Shown: piece after piece, positions 1-11,456 of the stretch
How positions within the stretch are numbered: position 1 is the first letter of the stretch
Layout of the letters: each line of letters starts with the position of its first letter
Assembly (NCBI GenBank): GCA_033032175.1
Contig: CM065304.1
Span: 27,906,653 to 27,970,652, forward strand
Origin: Saturnia japonica
Lineage: Eukaryota > Arthropoda > Insecta > Lepidoptera > Saturniidae
Direction: 5' to 3'
Length of the DNA stretch: 64,000 nt
Made by a program: the position numbers and the translations under genes
The notes under the pieces: model-generated
Database searches by the model: none
The model's input: the letters and a program-made list of their open reading frames with translations, nothing else
What the model was told of the DNA's origin: nothing

Positions 1-649
1 AACGATAATGATCCAAAAAGTTTTGCTTTCATCAGTCCAGCATCTGAAAAAAGGCAAACAATAAAACATTGTACTAAGAATTGAAACTAGGTTTTTAATG
101 CGAGTTTGAAGACTTTTCAGTGTTCTATACTGCCAATATTAATTACTTCACGATTCCGAAAGGTCCTTAAATGAACTATGGAAAAGACGGAGTTACTAGT
201 TGTAACTTTCATAGGGCACACAAGACATACCATCTTAAATTCTTGGTATATTATTTTAATTTAACTAACAGGAGTTTTTAAGACTTCCATTGCAGGACTA
301 AAAAAGGACAACAATTCTCCATTGTATCGAATATTTTCTGTATATAACAGCTTAGAACACCTTTATTGATATTTTTTCTTGTTCATTAACCCTAAATCGT
401 GTTTGAAGCATAATTTGCTCTATAATTTTATAATGGAAAGGTTTTTTGCGAGTTGAGAAGAAACGACGCTATTGCTAACTAATGGTGCCCCGTTACCTGA
501 TGTTCATACCCCCCATAATGGTACACTTATTGCCCGTTCATACTGTATACATACATCCGTCATTGACAATTCTTAATTAATAGCGACGGACATTCGATAT
601 AACCCGGGAGTAGACATATTTTAAAATTCTGTTTTAAGCACTAAGAAGA
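1..649. other. no gene recognised (left edge, receptor intron)
   Basis: AT-rich sequence with no coding signal that I can support on either strand. It should be part of the intron downstream of the receptor exon at 1061-1179. I looked for the TM5 exon of that receptor here and did not find one. Confidence 0.5.
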
Positions 650-918
650 AGTGCAGAAAGCTAAAATGTATCTATAATATCTGTCACTAATATATTAGAT
701 TAAATAAATTAATACTGCGAATCCCAACCCGACTAGTGCCATTGCACTTAGATCCCCCAAAATATTGACATTGTCACTCAATTAAAAAGTGACAGCAAGT
801 AATGTAGATAATACTCATTGTTTAGGTTCATGAATACTGCAAATGTCAAACAGAAAATAGTCTGTGATTAAAAAGTCGCTGATCGAATTTTGTTTTCTTA
901 GGGCGATCGCTAGTATAT
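650..918 (+). repeat. interspersed repeat family B, copy 1
   Basis: Starts at GTGCAGAAAGCTAAAAT and ends at GGGCGATCGCTAGTATAT. The same sequence recurs at 26598-26935, 27583-27925 (reverse), 40777-41130 (reverse), 45357-45705, 56235-56400 (reverse, partial) and 61735-61925 (decayed). This copy lacks the first ~80 bases seen in copies 2-5. The CTAG-type right end resembles Helitron-like non-autonomous elements, but class is inference. The 78-codon minus frame at 815-1051 lies largely in the repeat and is not a gene. Confidence 0.85.
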
Positions 919-1060
919 ATGAAATTAACAATAATGTATAACAACGCAAATTTCCATCTCGTGCAGTAATCGAACCCGCAACATGTAGCCGGTAAGCACA
1001 GTACAGAATTATTAAATATAAAAAAAAAACAATTAATTTATAGAATGACATTTTAATAAC

Positions 1061-1179
1061 CTTTCAGTAGCATCGGGAGTGTTGTAGCGGACAACAGCAT
1101 AAGTCAACACCACAAACAAAGAGAGTCCCCAGCCGAGAGCAATGAAGCAAATAATAGCCAATTCATCCTTATAGAATAC
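1061..1179 (-). CDS. class B GPCR (calcitonin/DH31-receptor-like), exon with TM4
   Basis: Internal exon of a secretin-family G-protein-coupled receptor on the minus strand. Reading from the acceptor (TTCGACAG before 1179) it gives VFYKDELAIICF, FIALGWGLSLFVVLTYAV and RYNTPDATE, 39 codons plus two bases. The GWG motif and KDE(x)A loop are typical of TM4 in class B receptors. It joins in frame to the TM3 exon at 2228-2329 (LVV then VFYKDE). The proposed donor (AG/GTTATTAA) is weaker than the others in the gene, so the 3' end is the least certain boundary. TM5-TM7 should lie beyond the left edge. The protein would sit in the plasma membrane and signal through Gs, as known for the family. Confidence 0.9.
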
Positions 1180-1339
1180 CTGTCGAAAGTGTCTTCAAAA
1201 ACATCATAAAAATAATTTAACAATTTACAATCACAAACAATAATTGTATTTTAATTATCTCAGATATTAATTTTTCTCTCTAACATTTGTTGATTTTTGA
1301 TTGAGGTGTACAAGAAATTTTTTATTCAACTTTTTTATA

Positions 1340-1500
1340 CAATTAACGTAGCAATCAAGCGTACGCCCCGTGTGATGGTAAGCGATTATCGTAGCCTATG
1401 GACGCTTGTAATATATGAAGTACCATTACTACGTTGCCAACCTCCCCCTCCCCCCACCCGCCCAAGGAGCTCTGGTAACCATACTCACCGCAGGAACACA
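1340..1500 (-). repeat. CR1/Zenon-like LINE 3' tail fragment
   Basis: Contains GTGTGATGGTAAGCGATTAT and GCCTATGGACGCTTGTAA, the reverse of a tail (CTTACCATCAGG...) very common in lepidopteran LINE 3' ends. Related copies: 34085-34260 (same orientation) and 60595-60830 (opposite, with CACTTACCATCAGGCTGG). Followed by a C-rich run at 1442-1460. The 69-codon plus ORF here is an artefact of the repeat. Family name is from memory. Confidence 0.55.
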
Positions 1501-2227
1501 ACATAATAGTATTTGGCAGCGATATTTTGTAATTTCTCTGAGCACTATATCAGTTCGATTTATTATAAATATAGTCTAAAATCGATGTAAGTTGGTATTA
1601 AATTTCTCTAAACTGTTATTTTATTTATATAAAAATAACATTCTTCTATTATTATAATCCGAAAATATCTTCAAAATCACGTATATATTTACTATACACA
1701 ATATGCGAAATTGTGATTGATCAAAGATTTTCTTTCACGGAGGCGTTTAGCATCGGGCTGATGAATTTAAAGTTTCCTCTGCATATAATTGTGCGCAGTG
1801 ACGTCATACTATAATATAATAAAGTGCATTATCTAAAACTACCTTTATTTAGTGCGAAATGATAAGATTACAACTAGAACTGAACGAAGAGCTAATCATG
1901 AATTCTTTTAGTTTTTTTTCTTGCAAACAAATTCTTATCTTGTTTCCAGCGCTTTCGGTATTTCGATTTACATAAAACAAAATTATGCTAAGCAATGACG
2001 TTTTATAAATAAATGCGTTATGTTATCACTAAAATAAATTGAAAAACGGTACAAATTTTATTATCAGCATGTTGAAAAAAAGAGATAGGAAAACACAGCG
2101 TAATGTGGAAGCTCTGTTTTCAAAAAAGGATTAAAGAGCGTCAATGTAGTATCTATTTATAAATTATTATTGATGCTATGACATAATATTACATACATTA
2201 TGTAATAGCAAATAAACAAATACTCAC

Positions 2228-2329
2228 TACAACAAGGACAATGTGGAGATGAAGGCCTTCACAAAACATCCAAAAGTAACTGGCCACCATAAAATAGGTG
2301 CACATAACGTGAATCAATTGACACCATTC
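2228..2329 (-). CDS. class B GPCR, exon with TM3
   Basis: Exactly 34 codons between a CAG acceptor and a GTGAGT donor. Encodes EWCQLIHVMCTYFMVA followed by SYFWMFCEGLHLHIVLVV. The Cys in EWCQ is the conserved TM3 cysteine that forms a disulphide with the second extracellular loop, and (Y)FWM(x)CEG(x)(x)LH is the class B signature in TM3. The exon is phase 0 at both ends and joins the TM2 exon (QANT/EWCQ) and the TM4 exon without a gap. This is one of the clearest exons of the gene. Confidence 0.95.
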
Positions 2330-3477
2330 CTGTGTATAGAATTGTTTACTTAGTGATTAAATAAATAAAAAATATGAGAGGTGTCATGGACCACCCGGTA
2401 GGAACAAAGTGCTTCTCGCTATATATTATGTATTAATTAATAAAAAGCTCAATGAAGGAATGATAATAAAATTTTAGGTATTTATAAAAAATATATTTCC
2501 ATATTTTTATAAACAAAACCTATTTATTTATTAATCACTATTTTATTACCATACCTTCATTACTTATAACATAACTATAGCAAAAGTTTCGGTCGGATTG
2601 GACACTTTTTGCCGTGTAACTCCCTCCCATCCACCATAGGTGCGATAACGAACTTCGTTTCAACAAAAAAAAAAAAAAACAAATATCATTGAAACCATTA
2701 TCACACATTGATAAATAAAGAATTAAAAATAAATGCACTTTCAAATTATTGAACATCAAATTTGCTATTTCACGAAAATTAATAAAAACACTGCTTACTA
2801 GAGAATACAGAAAAGAGTTTCTCTATCCTGTCTGCCTGCTCTAGTAGAAACATGGCGTGAGTCAGATAAACTTACACAGTAGGCTTATAATATATTTATT
2901 ACGAAGTAAAATATTTTTTCACGTAAATTGACGCACATGTCTATCGGTTTTCGCTTTCCACAGATCGTATATTTTGCTTATATTATTATAATTTAATAAC
3001 GGATGTGAAAACTGATTATTAGGCAGTCGAGTAACGATGAAATAATATATAGACACACCCACGTTATATGTTTGCCATGAATTTGAGATATTTCTACTTT
3101 CATGCTTTACGTAAAATAATAATTATTTATCATCACGAGTAAATAAAGTAGTGCATTTATTTTGCCAGAGGCCACAGTACTATTAGTCTAGTCAACAAGA
3201 TAAAAAAACGTGTTAACTTTTGTTATTATTTCTAGTAAAATACGTATGCACCCTACGTTAGATTCGTAATGAGATAAAAAAATGTGCGAAAATTTCAAAC
3301 CTGCACATATACAATTGCAATGGTTATAATTAAAAATTAAAAAAGGAGTTTAGTTTATTACAAATTACTCGAAAACTATTTGTGTTAAAGAAATTAAATA
3401 TATAGGATCTTAAAGAGGAGTTAATTTTCTAAATACAAGTTTTAGTTTTGAATCTTGATCTAAGTTATTAATACATG

Positions 3478-4300
3478 GGGCCGTGACGTGCTTAGGGAAT
3501 TGCGATCGCTCGATGTTCGGAAGTCCAGTGATCCGGACGGTATCACACAGGTAGTTCTTAAAAAATGTGCATCTGAGATGTTTCCAGTTATGACGCGCCT
3601 TTACCGGCTAACCAACCTCTCTGGTGTCGTGCCTAGGGTTTGAAGGGAGGCTAATGTGCAACCGGTCCCAAGAAGGAAGGAAGACTGGCTTTCAAGTGCA
3701 GCTGCCGAAACGCAACTATTGGTATTTGGCGAAAGATTTTCAATTTGAGGTTAGTACCTAGCTTTGCGGGTATTATGCGGGAAAAGCTTTGCTTCCTACC
3801 ATTTACCGACCAATTGCCGTAACCTCAGTTCTGTGCAAGATCATGGAGCGGATCATCAACACCCAAATTATCCCTTACCTACAGGATCGCTATTTGATTG
3901 TTGGTCGTCAATATAGTTTTCGCTAGAATCGGTCAACGGGTCTTCTGGCATATGTACTGCAAGGGGGGGGGAGGAGAGGCAATTGATAAGCATACCGAGG
4001 CGCTGGCAATCAGTCTTGACATAGCGTAGGCTTTTGATAGGAGGCACGGTAGACTTCTCTCCAATGATCCAGCGTACGGACTTCCCAAAAACCTTTGCAA
4101 CTGAATCTCAGGCTTTCTATATGAATGCAGAATTCGTGACCTTGTTGATGAATGTGATTCGCAGTTCATGTTGATAGATGCAGGAGTTCGTTAAGGCTCT
4201 GTGCTTTCATTCACTCTGTTTCTTCTGCATCTTCATCATCTCACCACTCTTCAGAACGCCTCGCTGTTAATGCGCGACAGCTTCATTATTATAGGTGTGG
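3478..4300 (+). pseudogene. Jockey-type LINE reverse transcriptase fragment
   Basis: Plus-strand reading with stops and shifts gives SSDPDGIT, YRPIAVTSVLCKIMERI and LDIA(stop)AFDR, matching the fingers and palm regions of non-LTR reverse transcriptases. The YRPI(A/S)(V/L)TSVLCK(I/L)MERI block is typical of Jockey/R1-type elements. The downstream part of what may be the same element resumes at 4845-5255, with a foreign minus-strand LINE tail between. A G-run at 3963-3971 interrupts the frame. No intact ORF remains and the YxDD box was not found. Confidence 0.8.
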
Positions 4301-4527
4301 GGATATTCGCAAAAATCTCCACACGAGGGATTTTATCGAGAGAGTGTAATCTCTACTAATATCGGAGGCTCGGAATCCTCGGACTCGGAGGCTGCGACGA
4401 CTTTTCACGCTTGGTCAACTGTACCTTTTTTAATAATAATAAAGCCTCTTCATTCCATATCTAATAGACAATTTACAAATGAAAATTAGTGTTAGTATTA
4501 TTAGTTATACTTTTAATCTTAATATAT

Positions 4528-4770
4528 TTATTGTTCATGTGTTAGTGATCCCTTTTGGGTAATAGCCTCCTCTAACCCGTGCCATTTATCTTTATCCTGG
4601 GCAATACTCATTCAGTTTGACTCAGCTCTTTCAATTATATCATTAGCCCACCGTTTTCGTGGTCTACCTTTGTTTCTCTTGCCAGTAGGTCCTGATTATC
4701 TTGTTATTTCTAGCGTCTTCTCTTTTGTTTGTACCTTGAAATGTGTCCTGGCCATTTCCATTTTAGACTT
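4528..4770 (-). pseudogene. LINE ORF2 C-terminal fragment (GRPRKRW type)
   Basis: Minus-strand reading gives PTGKRNKGRPRKRWANDI, then AQDKDKWHGLEEAIT after one stop. This is the conserved C-terminal tail of RTE/R4-like and related LINE ORF2 proteins (RGRPxxRWxDD...A.DR..W..L.EA). It lies opposite in orientation to the Jockey fragments on both sides, so it is probably a separate insertion. Confidence 0.75.
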
Positions 4771-4844
4771 AGAGCATGTTGAAGAGCATCAGTAACTTCA
4801 TTTACTGTCCTTACTGTACCTTCTTTATAATGCACAAGTTCAGC

Positions 4845-5255
4845 AGTGTATGGAATACTGTTCGCATCTCTGGGATGGATCCAGAAAATACCTCCTCGAA
4901 GCTTTGGACAGGTTGCAGATGCGGGCTTTCCGCATTGTTAAATAATGCAGACGTTACCAAAAACACATTGAGCCGCTTCAGCTGCGCATGAACATCGCCT
5001 CACCGAGCGTGTTCTACCGTCTGTATCATGTTGGTGCTCTGAAGTGCTGTTGAATTTAATTCCGTCCTCTCCATTCCATCTGGGCGTCGGAGTCACATTT
5101 TTAAGGTAACTTTTATCTCGACACAAACTAAAAAGTTCTTTGTCGTACCGTGGAGCTGTGGAAACATCTCCTGGCCAATGTGTAGAGAACTTCTTATAAC
5201 ATCGGTTCCTTCCAGCGTAACGTAAAGAGATATTTATGCAAGCCTGCATTATATC
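4845..5255 (+). pseudogene. Jockey-type LINE ORF2 C-terminal region
   Basis: Plus-strand frame gives EYCSHLWDGSRKYLLEALDR, LQMRAFRIVK, then after stops PLQLRMNIASPSVFYRLYH and VELWKHLLANV. The EYCSHLWxGS...L(E)ALD...RRAxRI(V/I) block is characteristic of the C-terminal part of arthropod Jockey-clade ORF2. It may be the 3' end of the element begun at 3478. Several stops make it dead. The 107-codon minus frame at 4938-5261 is its shadow. Confidence 0.8.
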
Positions 5256-5887
5256 GGTCACCGTTGTATTTGGATTACACTGTATTTACCACCAGGGATA
5301 GTACCATCAATTTACCGAGCTACTATATAAAAAAAAGTTGAATATAGAACTCCAGGTGGTGAACGCTGTGCTATGACATGTTTTATATCTTCTTATGAAC
5401 CTCTGATACAAAATTGACAGTAGAGAATGACGGCTCCGGCCTTGAATTTAGTTAGCTACGTTCGATTATAGCGCTTGGGTTGACATCTACAATATATTAA
5501 TAAAATACTTATTATAAATGAATTAAGTGCATTTATTCGTAATAAACATCTATAAATTGGAAACGTTAAAATTATAGGTTTAAAAAGTTGAATTAATTTC
5601 GATTTAATGTATTCACTATACAGGTTTCAATAAAATCGTTTAATTATTATATTACCGATTCGGAATCCAACGTGACACACACAACAATTATTATGTGTAT
5701 CAGCAAAGCGCGGACACTCGCGAATGGCGTTCGACCGACTTGATCCGAGATCTTGGTACGTGCGCCGTTATCACTTGTTGTATGAAGTTGGCTTTCTGTA
5801 CCTATCTAATTTGTGTCTTTTTATTTTAAAAAAATATGTAAATTATTATTGGAAACTTAAATTATTTGTATAAACAATTATACGTAC

Positions 5888-6014
5888 CGTATTAGCTTGA
5901 AGAACATCGACATGATTGACGACCCCCTTGTACCATATGATCCATAGAATGTTGTTGAGCACAAACGAAGTGAAAAGGTGTTTGTGAACTCTTATACGAG
6001 CACAGTGAAGAGAT
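5888..6014 (-). CDS. class B GPCR, exon with first intracellular loop and TM2
   Basis: Begins with one base completing an Arg codon from the TM1 exon, then SLHCARIRVHKHLFTSFVL and NNILWIIWYKGVV, ending QANT at a GTACGT donor. R(x)LxCxRxxxHxxLFxSFxxNN is the hallmark of the ICL1/TM2 region of calcitonin/DH31-type class B receptors. Phase 2 start and phase 0 end match the neighbours at 9509-9600 and 2228-2329. The acceptor is TTTTTATACAG. Confidence 0.95.
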
Positions 6015-6616
6015 CTGTATAAAAATTGGTACATAATATACCAAACGATGTATTATTTATCTGAACATTTTTAACAGAAAATAATCGGAATATAAAAAAA
6101 TACTCAACAGTCAAATGTACTGCCGACATTAGTGAAAACTCAATTTTGAATTTTTAAATCAATTATTGCAGAGCATTTCGGTGAAGCGAAATCACAAGAT
6201 TTTAATCATCTAAAAAGTCAAACATGCATTTGATACGTGTATATACAATGTATTAGTGTATACATGTATACAGGCCGCTATACTGCGCGCCGCTTGTCTA
6301 ACGCAAGTGCAATACGTCACGAGCATGTCGAGGTCATCGGTGACGCCAACGTCACGCGAACCTGTAACTTTTTCCCCTACCAAAAATCGCTCAAAGTGGA
6401 TATAGGAGTTTTCACTTCAATAAACTGTAATTACATACAATTACAATACATTTACGCACATTAGAAGTTGTATTTATTTGGCGTAATAATACAAAAATAA
6501 GTAATTTACCGCGTACCAACAACATGATGAAAGTTAGCCATCAATAAAAAAAAATAAAAAAATCGGTAATATTTATCTTTTTAACATTGTATAAAAATAA
6601 TTTTACAGTGTATAAG

Positions 6617-6700
6617 CAATGATGGCTCAGTTGGTAGCATGTACGGTCTCCGCGTCGATTAACGTGAGTTCGAATCCCTGCAATGAGCCTAAGAGAATCT
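6617..6700 (+). repeat. tRNA-derived SINE head
   Basis: GATGGCTCAGTTGGTAGCAT resembles a pol III A box and GTGAGTTCGAATCCCTGCAA a B box, spaced as in a tRNA. Heads of the same type occur at 9738-9860 and, in shortened form, at 41195-41247. A GC-richer stretch to about 6990 may be the SINE body. It sits in the receptor intron between the TM1 and TM2 exons. Confidence 0.65.
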
Positions 6701-7009
6701 TTTTGTAATACCCACCAGGCTAGCGACAACCTTATAGTTTAAGTCTGTCGCCAAGCACCAATAGGTGTGTTCCGGCATCTACACTTGAGAGCCAGTCTTC
6801 TACTATAGTCGAACAAGTTCGCCCCCGACCGTCCCATGTGAGAGACGTTGGCGGGGACGAAGTAGCACGACATTCCGTCACCACAGTACACTAAAGTAAA
6901 CAGTGTTGTCTCGGCAGTGTTCTTGAAATAATTACCTAAAGCCGTTCGGTAGATAAACGTACTAAGGCTGTCCTCTGACTGTGTTTATTGGGTTACCTAC
7001 TTACGTAAT

Positions 7010-8480
7010 TCATAATGCTATATTAAAATGTTATTATAATCTTTTCACCAAAATATATTATCTACTAGAAATCTTTTAATTTAATTTTAAATTATTTCTA
7101 CTCGAGTTTTATTTCTAGTTTCAAAAGGGATTGTGAAATAGTAAGAAGGGAACATACGTTCTTCAAATAAAAACTTTTCTTTGTTTAAATTTTATATGTT
7201 TAAATTAAATTCTAGGAAGCAAGTATTATTTCGTCATTTCGTCATTAGCTATAAATTGCGTAGTCACGACTATTGTGTAATGAAGTTTACCTAGATTTCG
7301 TTTCGATCGTTTGTATGAAGACGTAATACTGTTTATTTCAGTGTATTGTGACTTGTGCGCTTATGTCACGAAATTGCACGCGCTTCCCTTCCCCGCTACA
7401 TTACTTTCCCCCGTTGTCGTCTATTGTACCTCGTCCCCGCAACCTTCTGTCACAAACATAGGATGGTCGCGCATGAACTTGTACGACTATAAGATTAATG
7501 TGCTACCAATTTAGGCCAAAAAAAATTAATTTTGATTATTGTCAGTAAATTTAATTTAGATTATTATCATTGACGGCTAGCTTCGTCAGATTATGCGCGC
7601 GTAGCCAACGACGCGCAGCTCAAAGTATTACCCTCTAGGTACTTATCGCGCCAAAAGGAATATAGCTTCAAAAAAGTAACATACCAATTTTATGTGGTTT
7701 TTATTTATTGTTGATTAAGTTTAAGTTACTGCGGCATGTGAAGTTTGGCAAGAAATATGCATTATCATAGAAAACGTTTGAGCGCGACAGTAGACCCCTC
7801 TATATTTGGTTTTTGGAAGTAAAAAACACATAATTAAAACAGAAAGAACATTGTATATTTCGCATTTATCTCAAAGTAACGTCTCATAACCTTCCCTACC
7901 CTGCCCGTTGTCTAGGCTAAGCAATTATTTTTGTAATACGAAAATAATGAACATTAAATAGATTATAATGGAACAAATGTATTATTTCTTGTCAACAAGT
8001 AGATAATGTTACATAGGTGTGCGATGAAGTCAATTGGCAATATGTCGGTATTAATCATATCATAAAGCGAAGAATTCGAAGAATTCTATTATATAGTAGA
8101 AATAGTATAAGTAGGTATGTGTTTTTTATTAAGTGCTAATAATAAATATTTTTTATTACAACGGCACACTATTATTATGTAACAGTGTTGATGTACTTGG
8201 AAATTCATAACGCATTGAGTTCAGAAGAGATATCTTCTGGCTTTCAAATACCATTGCGGGACTCTACCCATAGGTGATTACCGAAACATTTTTTTAACAC
8301 GTGCATTAGAACAATGCTATAACACGATGGGTTACTTCAATGTAGGCCTTAAGTCGGAACCATCCTTCAAATGGACGTCGATCCGTTTGTAGTAGGTAGG
8401 TACTATCAAATTTGAAATTATTAAAAGCACTTTGAATATACCTATTTTTATATAAAAAAGTTATTTTTAAAAACTACATA
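7010..8480. other. no gene recognised (receptor intron)
   Basis: No supported coding or RNA feature. A small GC-rich patch at 7570-7660 (ATGCGCGCGTAGCCAACGA region) stands out from the AT-rich surroundings but I cannot name it. Confidence 0.5.
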
Positions 8481-8735
8481 CCATCACGGCTGTATCCCCA
8501 TAGGGTTAGGCAGAGATGTACTAATGTACACCCACAGTTCAACGTGTATGTTTTTTTAGGTCCCAAGTAATATGGGGCGAGCCTGTTGCCATTAACACAA
8601 ATTAACACAAAGCCAAACTCCAAGCTGCTAATGAGAATCTTATAGAAAACCCCAATAACACTTTGTTAGGCCTGGAAATCGAACTCAGGGCATCGAGCAT
8701 AGCAGTCGCGCTTACGACCACTAGGCGTGTATAAG
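8480..8735 (-). repeat. tRNA-derived SINE, minus strand
   Basis: Shares with 20345-20545 the blocks GGTTAGGCAGA(G/A)ATGTA, GGTCCCA..TAAT, CCCAATAACACTTTG and an ATCGAAC(T/C)C B-box complement. Read on the minus strand, the B box (GTTCGATTC type) lies near 8690, so the tRNA-like head is at the right end. Confidence 0.7.
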
Positions 8736-9124
8736 AAATAAATTTAAATAATGTTGATGAGATAACTTTTCTTTTTTATAGTTGCGATCACCATACACCA
8801 GGTGGTTCCATAGAGGCACGCTTAAGACCAGCTGACGTACATACAGTAATCAAGCAGAGTGGTAGAAATTTATACCCGACTGGATTGCGAGCATCATGAC
8901 ATAGAGTGGTGAACTCTTCAAAATGAACACGACGACCGGCGATAGATTGTGGATATTTCGGTAGCCGCAGTTGTTTTTAGACTTTTTACTATTAGTCATA
9001 GTAGTCATTTTGCCGTACTAATATTTAATATTATAATTTTCTTATAAAATATAAAGGATTTTATAATGTCGACCGCGTAACTACGTAATTACGTGTACTA
9101 CTGAAATGTAGGTACATTGAAATA

Positions 9125-9400
9125 CGTAAGTCTAAGGCCCCGGCCATACGTGCCGTTTTTGCGAGCGTAACCCCCCACAAACCATTTTGCGCAAGTAAGA
9201 GGGTGCGTGTGGATGGTAAGACGGTAGCTCACGCAGGCGGCTTGTGCAATCGTTGACATGCTGAAGATTGGACTGCGCAGTTTTGCCTGCGAGATTACTT
9301 GAGCGTATCTCTCAGAACATTCAATCCAACTGCACGTGCAAATAAGCTCGTGCAAACGACAGTACATAGTGTTTGCATTTACATGCGGGTTATGCAAATT
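9125..9400. repeat. GC-rich repeat-like block
   Basis: Begins AAGGCCCCGGCCATACGTGC and is clearly GC-richer than its surroundings. I recall similar blocks as interspersed repeats in moths and butterflies, but no second copy lies in this window. The 99-codon minus frame at 9098-9397 has no recognisable domain and I treat it as fortuitous. Confidence 0.4.
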
Positions 9401-9508
9401 TTCATATTCCTAGCCACAGTGGTCTGGGTTATAACTTATTATGTCAGTCAGTCAGTTAATTATCCTTAAATTATATGTAGGTAAATAGATAACATCGATA
9501 AGACTTAC

Positions 9509-9600
9509 CGAAAATAGGTGAAAATGAAAAGGGCTATTATTAGAGTGATCACCGACAAGGAATAGCCTCCGACATAGATATTGTTGATGGTATTACGAAA
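9509..9600 (-). CDS. class B GPCR, exon with TM1
   Basis: A 92-base exon missed by simple ORF length filters. After acceptor TATTATTTCAG it reads FRNTINNIYVGGYSLSVI then TLIIALFIFTYF plus two bases of an Arg codon, ending at a GTAAGT donor. The hydrophobic stretch is TM1. It is phase 0 at the start (joins DKEDLT of 14209-14299) and phase 2 at the end (joins the exon at 5888-6014 to give TYFRSLHCARI), exactly as in class B receptors (IFxYFRSLxCxRI). Confidence 0.93.
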
Positions 9601-9737
9601 CTGAAATAATACATTGTTTTAAATATATTGAAATAATTTAATTACTAATTAGTCATCTCCTCGTTTTATAATCTGAATTCTAGAATAGAACATGTCTGGG
9701 CTTGCTAAATAAAATGTATACTTTTTAAATTTTGAAG

Positions 9738-9860
9738 CAATGATGGCTCAGTAGCAGTCTGTACGGACACCGCGTCGATCGATGTGAATTCGAATCTTTG
9801 TACTGAGACTTAGCTTTCTTTGAAGGAAAACATTGTGATGAAACCATAGCATGTCACAGC
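9738..9860 (+). repeat. tRNA-derived SINE copy
   Basis: CAATGATGGCTCAGTAGCAG (A-box side) and GTGAATTCGAATCTTTGTAC (B box), followed by GAAGGAAAACATTGTGATGA, a tail also suggested at 44630-44665 (GTGAAGGAAACATCGTGATG). Same head as 6617-6700. Confidence 0.65.
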
Positions 9861-9999
9861 TTTTTCTTATGCCTTTGTCTATGCTTTGATTCTATTGCCA
9901 TGCCAAATATCCCGGTCGATCTTTCAACATTTATGACATTTTTATGCGAAAATAACATTTCAATTTTTTATTGTGAATTTAAAAGGAAAGGAAAAAACC

Positions 10000-10880
10000 C
10001 AAAAAGAAACGATTCTAATCATTGTAATCGGTTCAAATCTCTGTTTTATATTAGTATAGCTATTTTACAACAGCTGACGTGAGAGTGGTTTTCGTTTTGA
10101 ATACAATTGAAACAAAGACCAAAGTCGCGGGCAAAATGTAGTATGTATTATAAATATTAGGTACGTATTTTTCCTTTTCATAACTCTGATAAAACTGTGT
10201 AGCTATGAACAAAATTAAGTATCCACTTTAAATCTATTCACACTTCGAAATCGATAACATAATATTTTATCACATTCAAACATTTACATATTTTTTAAAC
10301 GCTCATAAAGTATAAAAACGCTTTGAATACATTAGTGTTCAGAACTAAAAGTTATCACTGTATGTGTTAAATAAAATATGTATCATTAATACCGCATTTT
10401 AATTGAGTTATACAATAAATTAATTATTATTGATTAGTGATGCGTATTGCCAAGATGTTAATATCGATTATTTCGATAGTTCAAGCGTCTATATAATTCT
10501 TTAGTTCTATAGTTTCATAGTCCAGTGTCGAGATCTTTGAAACGTGAACGAGAAGTGCAGTGAGATGGCGCTTAATAACAGACTTTATTGTAGTTGACCG
10601 ACAGCAAAAGTCAACCGTCTGACAACCCTAATAAAAATCTCTCTCTTCGGGCTCCAACATAGTGAAATATGTAGCCTCCAGCAATCTTAACAGAGATCCT
10701 CACGGTCTGATAGCTCAAGCGAGAATCCTCTGGCTTTCGCTGTCACTCACACACCTTTTAGAGCGTCTAGTCAATAGTGCGAGTCAATAGTAGCTGTCGC
10801 CAATAATACGAACACTAGGTTACTAGTACGTTTCAATAACATAGAATATACTATAATGTCGGTCCTTATATCAGTTAGTA
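10000..10880. other. no gene recognised (receptor intron)
   Basis: AT-rich with no supported feature. Short frames such as 9900-10082 lack any recognisable domain. Confidence 0.5.
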
Positions 10881-10886
10881 GTTTAA

Positions 10887-11451
10887 GGTATACTATTTCC
10901 ATTTCTTTATTTTCTCTATGACAGTTCTAATTTGATAGTTGAAGTGTTGTGACCAAATAAGTAATGATATCGATCTGAATGAATATCAATATAAAATAAG
11001 TAGTAACGATTCATCAGATTTTGATTAAAATAAATAAATAAAGATTACCTGTCGTTATAATTATTTCGTTTCATTGTCGAGAACGACAATACCTACCTAT
11101 ACCTACTTATTTTACAACAGCTTCGAAAATTTGGAAGAAGTTGGCATTGTCAATCAAGAATTAATACGTGTAACATTTTGTAATGAAATATAATATTAGT
11201 TAATAAATTTGTACAAAAGTATCCGGCAGTAGTTTAGTTTCTTACATTTTGTAAAAAAAATCGGGTCTGTTTTCGTGTTACGTTTATCGATATAGCTTCA
11301 TCCCTATCAGTTTCTCCGACTCTGGTATAACCTTGTACGTGTATAAACGTCATATTTTTATAAATTAATGCATACATAATGAAAAAAGACGCTCGTTCAA
11401 GTTTTCACAGGAGCTGCCATAGAGAAAATAAAGAAATGGAAATGGTATACT
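10887..11451. mobile_element. inverted-repeat element flanked by TTAA (MITE-like)
   Basis: Left end GGTATACTATTTCCATTTCT, continuing TTATTTTCTCTATGACAG, is repeated in inverse at the right end (CTGCCATAGAGAAAATAAAG, then AAATGGAAATGGTATACT). The arms are ~38 bases with only a few mismatches. Both outer ends abut TTAA (10883-10886 and 11452-11455), as expected for a piggyBac-type target duplication, though the tips are not the usual CCCTTT or CCCTAG. The ~490-base interior has no transposase. Most likely a non-autonomous DNA transposon in the receptor intron. Confidence 0.75.
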
Positions 11452-11456
11452 TTAAC

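Noticed and set aside
4938..5261. 107-codon minus ORF
   Set aside because: Shadow of the Jockey ORF2 C-terminal region on the plus strand.
9098..9397. 99-codon minus-strand protein
   Set aside because: Coincides with a GC-rich repeat-like block; no recognisable motif and no splice context with the receptor exons.
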